DNA from: CAYQQQ01 sp964420125
GTDB lineage: Bacteria; Actinomycetota; Acidimicrobiia; Acidimicrobiales; Microtrichaceae
Length of the DNA stretch: 64,000 nt
Direction: 5' to 3'
NCBI GenBank assembly: GCA_964420125.1
Contig: CAYQQQ010000007.1
Span: forward strand, 124,001-188,000
Below the pieces are notes generated by a model, which worked only from the letters and a program-made list of their open reading frames with translations, was not told where the DNA came from and ran no database searches. Positions 60,591-64,000 of this stretch are shown here, piece by piece. Both the position numbers and the translations under genes were made by a program. Within the stretch, counting starts at the first letter, position 1. Every line of letters begins with the position of its first letter.

Positions 60591-61277
60591 ATGGCGGATC
60601 CACGCACCGGTGAGGCGCACGCGTCCGAACCGGCCGCCTTCGTGCTGGGGGTCGACCTCGACGGCGTGTGCGCCGACTACACCTCCGCGTTCCGGCGGGC
60701 CCTCGCCCGCCACCGCGGCACCTCCGAGGAGAGCCTTCCGCCCGAGGCGACGTGGGACTACCGCGAGTGGGGTCTCGATCGGGACTCCTTCCTCGACCAC
60801 CACCGGCGTGCCGTGGTGGAGGACCGTCTCTTCGCCACGATGCCGGCGATGGACGGCGTGGCCGACGCGCTGTGGAGGCTCTCGGATGCCGGCGTGTGGA
60901 TCCGCATCATCACCCATCGGCTCGTGGAGAACTGGTCGCACGAGGCGGTGGTCTCCGACACGGTCGCCTGGCTCGACGACCAGCGGGTCCCGTACCGGGA
61001 CCTCTGCTTCATGGGGGACAAGCCCCAGGTGGGCGCGGACGCCTACGTGGAGGACGCTCCCCACAACATCGAGGCGCTGAGGGCGTCCGGCTGCACCGTG
61101 ATCGTCTTCGACCAGCCCTACAACCGCCACCTGGGCGGCGCCCGCGCCCACACCTGGATCGAGGTGGAGGCGCAGGTGGTGGACCTGGTCGCCGCTCACC
61201 GCGGCAGCGTGGAGGTTCCCCTGCCGGGCTTCGGCGGCGGCACCGAACGCCTGGAGCATCGCCGCAGGAACCGCTGA
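60591..61277 (+). CDS. 5'-nucleotidase-like HAD-family protein (NT5C type)
   Basis: A 228-residue HAD phosphatase: GVDLDGVCADYTSAF supplies the catalytic DxDG, RIITHR the second Thr motif, and FMGDKPQVGADAYVEDAPHNI the Mg-binding Asp cluster, as in cytosolic/mitochondrial 5'(3')-deoxyribonucleotidases. It should remove phosphate from (deoxy)nucleoside monophosphates. The ATG at 60591 is 5 bases after the GT4 stop; the two are co-transcribed. Confidence 0.87.
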   Translation: MADPRTGEAHASEPAAFVLGVDLDGVCADYTSAFRRALARHRGTSEESLPPEATWDYREWGLDRDSFLDHHRRAVVEDRLFATMPAMDGVADALWRLSDAGVWIRIITHRLVENWSHEAVVSDTVAWLDDQRVPYRDLCFMGDKPQVGADAYVEDAPHNIEALRASGCTVIVFDQPYNRHLGGARAHTWIEVEAQVVDLVAAHRGSVEVPLPGFGGGTERLEHRRRNR

Positions 61278-61330
61278 CCGCCCAAGCCTTCGCCACCGCC
61301 CGATTCCCTGGCCCGGGAGGCGACCGGCGC

Positions 61331-61336
61331 TACGCT
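61331..61336 (+). promoter_or_regulatory. Weak -10 candidate upstream of the SpeE-like gene
   Basis: TACGCT in the 185-base gap before 61463. It would give a long leader of about 120 bases; no -35 box is clear. Confidence 0.25.
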
Positions 61337-61462
61337 GCGCGAGCACCCGGAGTCGGCGGTGCCAGCACCCCGGCTCCGACATCCGAGGGGGATCCCGCGT
61401 CGCGGGGGACCGGCCACGCCGGCCCCGTCGGCGATCCGGGGTGCACGAGGGTTCGGGGGGAC

Positions 61463-63982
61463 GTGTTGCATCAGGCGCACGAGGAGCCGGGGAGCGACGA
61501 CGTTCGCGGCAGAGGGGGCATCACCCGCACGGAAGCCCTCGTGGCCATCTTCCTGGTGAGCGCAGCCGGACTCCTCCTGGAGGTCGCCTACACCCGGGTG
61601 ATCTCCTACAAGCTCTGGTACTACTACACCTACCTCGTGATCGGCCTGGCCCTGCTCGGCATCGGCACCGGAGCGACGGCCGTGGTGGTCTCCGCCAGGC
61701 TCCGCCGTGCCCCCACCCGCTCCCTGCTCGGGTGGGCCTCCTCGGTGGGTGCCCTGAGCGTGGTGGCCGGGTACCTGGTGGTGGCGATCGTGCCGATCGA
61801 CACGATCGCCCTCTGGGACTACGGTTCCCGCGCCGCCGCGACGAACCTCCTGGCCCTCGTCGCGATCTGCCTGGCGTTGTTCGCCACCTTCCTGGCCGTC
61901 GGGGTGATCGTCGCCACGCTGCTCGGCCGAGACGCGGAAGGGATCCCCCGTCTCTACTTCGCCGATCTGCTCGGCGCGGCGCTCGGCTGCGGGATCGTGG
62001 TGTGGTTGATCTCCCGCTTCGGTCCTCCGAGGGTGATCGTGCTGGCGGCGGTGCTGCTGTCGCTGGTGACCGCAGGGCTGTGGTGGCGCCGTGGAACGCT
62101 CTGGCGGACCTCGAGCACGACCCTCGTCGTGGTCCTGGTGGGGCTCTTCGTCACGGTCGACGCGGTGTTGGTGCCGATCCGTCCCGAGGAGGCGAAGGCC
62201 CATCCGCCCGAAGGCGGCTTCGAGCACTCGGGCTGGGGGCCGGTGTTCCGAGTGGAGGTCGGGCCCGTGGTGAACCACACCGATCAGAAGTGGCTGATCC
62301 ACGACGGGACCTACGGCTCGGCGATCCACCGTTTCGACGGTGACGCGACGTCGCTCTCCCGATTCGACGCGGACCCCCGGAGCTGGCCCTTCGCGGTGCT
62401 GGGCGAGCCGCCGCAGGGGTCCCTCATCATCGGCTCGGCGGGGGGCAACGAGATCCTCGCTTCGCTCTACCACGGAAGCTCGGAGATCGAGGCCGTCGAG
62501 CTGAACCCGGTGACCGTCGACATCGTGGAGGGCGAGTACGCCGACTACACGGGCCGGCTCACCTCCTTCCCCCAGGTCACCCTCCTCCAGGGCGACGGTC
62601 GCAGCCACCTGGCCCGCAGCGACCGCTCCTACGAGCTCATCTGGTTCGTGGCGCCGGACAGCTACGCCGCCAACAACGCCGCGTCCTCGGGTGCGTTCGT
62701 GCTGTCGGAGAGCTACCTCTACACCGAGGAGATGATCCGGGAGTCCCTCGAGCACCTCGACCACCGTGGCGTCGCCGTCGCCCAGTTCGGCGAGGTGGAC
62801 TACGAGGCTCGGCCCAATCGCACCGCCCGGTACGTCGTGACCGCCCGCACTGCGCTCGAGGCGATGGGCGTCGAGGACCCCGGCCGGCACATCCTCGTGG
62901 CGAGGTCCACCGATCCGCTCTCAGGCGGCCTGTCGACGATCATGTTGAAGGCCACGCCGTTCACCCCCGAGGAGGTGGCGCGCTTCGGCGCCGCCATCCC
63001 GTCCTCGCCGGGCAGTGAGCTGGTCTACGCGGCGGGCACGGCGGCACCCGGCGACCTGGTGGCCCGCCTCGCGGCAGCTGGGGCCGCCGAGCGCCGGGAG
63101 ATCCTGCGCACCTACCCCTTCGACGTCGGTGCCGTCACCGACGACGCCCCCTTCTTCTGGCACTTCAGCCCCTTCGACGAGGTCGCCGGCGACATGCTCC
63201 ACTCCGCCAGCGTGGTCGACCGCGAGGTGGCCATCGGGGAACGGGTGCTGCTGCTCCTGCTGGGCATCGCCACCGCGTTCGCCGCGCTGTTCCTGTTGGC
63301 GCCCTTCGTCCTCGTGCGCCGCGAGTGGAGGGAGCTGCCCGGCAAGTCCGTGTCCGCGGTGTACTTCGCCGCCCTCGGCCTCGGGTTCATGTTCTACGAG
63401 ATCACGATGATCCAGAAGCTCACGGAGTACCTGGGCTACCCCACCTACTCCCTGACCGTGACGCTGGCTTCCATCCTGGTGTTCACCGGGCTCGGTGCCC
63501 TGTGGTCGGGGCAGCTGGCCGGGGAGGCGGCGCGCGTCGTGACGGTGCTGCTCGCGGTGCTCGGCGGGCTGACGCTCGCCTACCGCCTCCTGCTGCCGGC
63601 GCTCACCTCGGCGACCCTGGAGGCCCCCTTCGCCCTGCGGGCCCTGGTCGCCTTCGCCGTGCTGGCCCCGCTGGGGCTGTGCCTGGGGATGTTCATGCCC
63701 TTCGGCCTCTCCGCCGTGTCGCGCCTCGGCAACCATCCCGACGAGTACGTCGCCTGGTCCTGGGCGATCAACGGTGCGTTCTCGGTCATCGGCTCCGTGC
63801 TCACCACCATCCTCTCGATGAGCTGGGGGTTCCACACCGTCCAGCTGCTGGCCTTCGGCGCCTACCTCGTCGCCGGCGCGGCGTTCATCGCCCTCGGTCG
63901 GGTCCGTCCACAGGGGGCGGAGATCGACCTGCGGAGCCCGTCCGCCGCTGCCGCACCGGCGCGTCCCGGCCACCCCCGCTGA
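61463..63982 (+). CDS. Membrane protein with a spermidine-synthase-like methyltransferase-fold domain
   Basis: An 839-residue protein. Residues ~20-240 hold about seven helices; the middle soluble part (~260-600) has a Rossmann pattern with LIIGSAGGNEILASLYH and IEAVELNPVTVDIV, where the acidic residue would bind a nucleotide ribose, followed by APDSYAANNAASSGAFVLSE. Helices from about 600 onward include FAALGLGFMFYEITMIQKL. The layout matches a family of membrane SpeE-like proteins; polyamine synthesis is not established. GTG 61463 has GGGGGG just upstream. Its end lies 18 bases before the window edge. Confidence 0.8.
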   Translation: MLHQAHEEPGSDDVRGRGGITRTEALVAIFLVSAAGLLLEVAYTRVISYKLWYYYTYLVIGLALLGIGTGATAVVVSARLRRAPTRSLLGWASSVGALSVVAGYLVVAIVPIDTIALWDYGSRAAATNLLALVAICLALFATFLAVGVIVATLLGRDAEGIPRLYFADLLGAALGCGIVVWLISRFGPPRVIVLAAVLLSLVTAGLWWRRGTLWRTSSTTLVVVLVGLFVTVDAVLVPIRPEEAKAHPPEGGFEHSGWGPVFRVEVGPVVNHTDQKWLIHDGTYGSAIHRFDGDATSLSRFDADPRSWPFAVLGEPPQGSLIIGSAGGNEILASLYHGSSEIEAVELNPVTVDIVEGEYADYTGRLTSFPQVTLLQGDGRSHLARSDRSYELIWFVAPDSYAANNAASSGAFVLSESYLYTEEMIRESLEHLDHRGVAVAQFGEVDYEARPNRTARYVVTARTALEAMGVEDPGRHILVARSTDPLSGGLSTIMLKATPFTPEEVARFGAAIPSSPGSELVYAAGTAAPGDLVARLAAAGAAERREILRTYPFDVGAVTDDAPFFWHFSPFDEVAGDMLHSASVVDREVAIGERVLLLLLGIATAFAALFLLAPFVLVRREWRELPGKSVSAVYFAALGLGFMFYEITMIQKLTEYLGYPTYSLTVTLASILVFTGLGALWSGQLAGEAARVVTVLLAVLGGLTLAYRLLLPALTSATLEAPFALRALVAFAVLAPLGLCLGMFMPFGLSAVSRLGNHPDEYVAWSWAINGAFSVIGSVLTTILSMSWGFHTVQLLAFGAYLVAGAAFIALGRVRPQGAEIDLRSPSAAAAPARPGHPR

Positions 63983-64000
63983 GAGGCTCGGCCGACGGGG

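Noticed and set aside
1..64000. CRISPR array, prophage, insertion sequence or rRNA/tRNA genes
   Set aside because: No spaced direct repeats, transposase or integrase motifs, or tRNA-like cloverleaf were found when reading both strands.

Overview
The window is GC-rich (estimated by eye at about 70%), densely packed DNA from an actinobacterium. The fused F420 gene fbiC, a DUF3073-like small protein, an AftD-like arabinosyltransferase, frequent GTG/TTG starts and many apparently leaderless promoters fit a free-living member of the class Acidimicrobiia or a close relative; this placement is inference, since no rRNA or marker gene was compared. Almost every base is coding, no gene-free stretch exceeds about 300 bases, and no rRNA, tRNA, CRISPR array, insertion sequence or phage gene was seen. 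Starts were chosen from family alignments recalled from memory, Shine-Dalgarno sites, 4-bp ATGA/GTGA overlaps, and -10 hexamers lying 6-10 bases before the start codon.

Region 1 (1-20.5 kb) is core and housekeeping metabolism. It holds the end of a FIST-like protein, transketolase, an HxlR regulator coupled to fbiC (deazaflavin synthesis for cofactor F420) behind two matching palindromes, a sigma-like/anti-sigma-like pair, a LOG-family nucleotide hydrolase, a cysteine-rich unknown, a McrB-like AAA ATPase with a McrC-like partner, a GH13 glucosidase chained by 4-bp overlaps to a TauE-type exporter and its DUF1634 partner, RNase D, rhodanese, MobA-like and patatin proteins, and a divergent pyruvate kinase with an alpha/beta hydrolase.

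Region 2 (20.5-34 kb) is lipid, peptide and repair functions. It contains an acyl-CoA dehydrogenase behind a perfect palindrome, a glycerophosphodiesterase, a complete five-gene peptide ABC importer under a near-consensus promoter, a MOCOS-like class V aminotransferase overlapping an AlkA-like glycosylase, an acyl-CoA synthetase overlapping a second HhH glycosylase, and two small proteins.

Region 3 (34-64 kb) is an envelope polysaccharide region. It contains a UDP-galactopyranose-mutase-like flavoprotein, a polyprenol-phosphate mannose synthase, several large membrane proteins of GT-C type, a 1465-residue AftD-like arabinofuranosyltransferase, a GT4 glycosyltransferase, a methyltransferase, a GNAT protein, a 5'-nucleotidase-like HAD enzyme, a membrane protein with a spermidine-synthase-like domain, and four acyltransferase-3 proteins. 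The last group includes an AT3-AT3 double protein and an AT3-SGNH-SGNH protein whose first SGNH domain has lost its catalytic residues. Together they suggest synthesis, export and O-acylation of an arabinan- or galactan-like surface glycan.

The strongest candidates for new biology are the acyltransferase set of region 3, the McrBC-like pair with no recognisable nuclease motif, the palindrome pair in front of hxlR-fbiC, and the leaderless start architecture, which recurs at 13 annotated genes and one short upstream reading frame.
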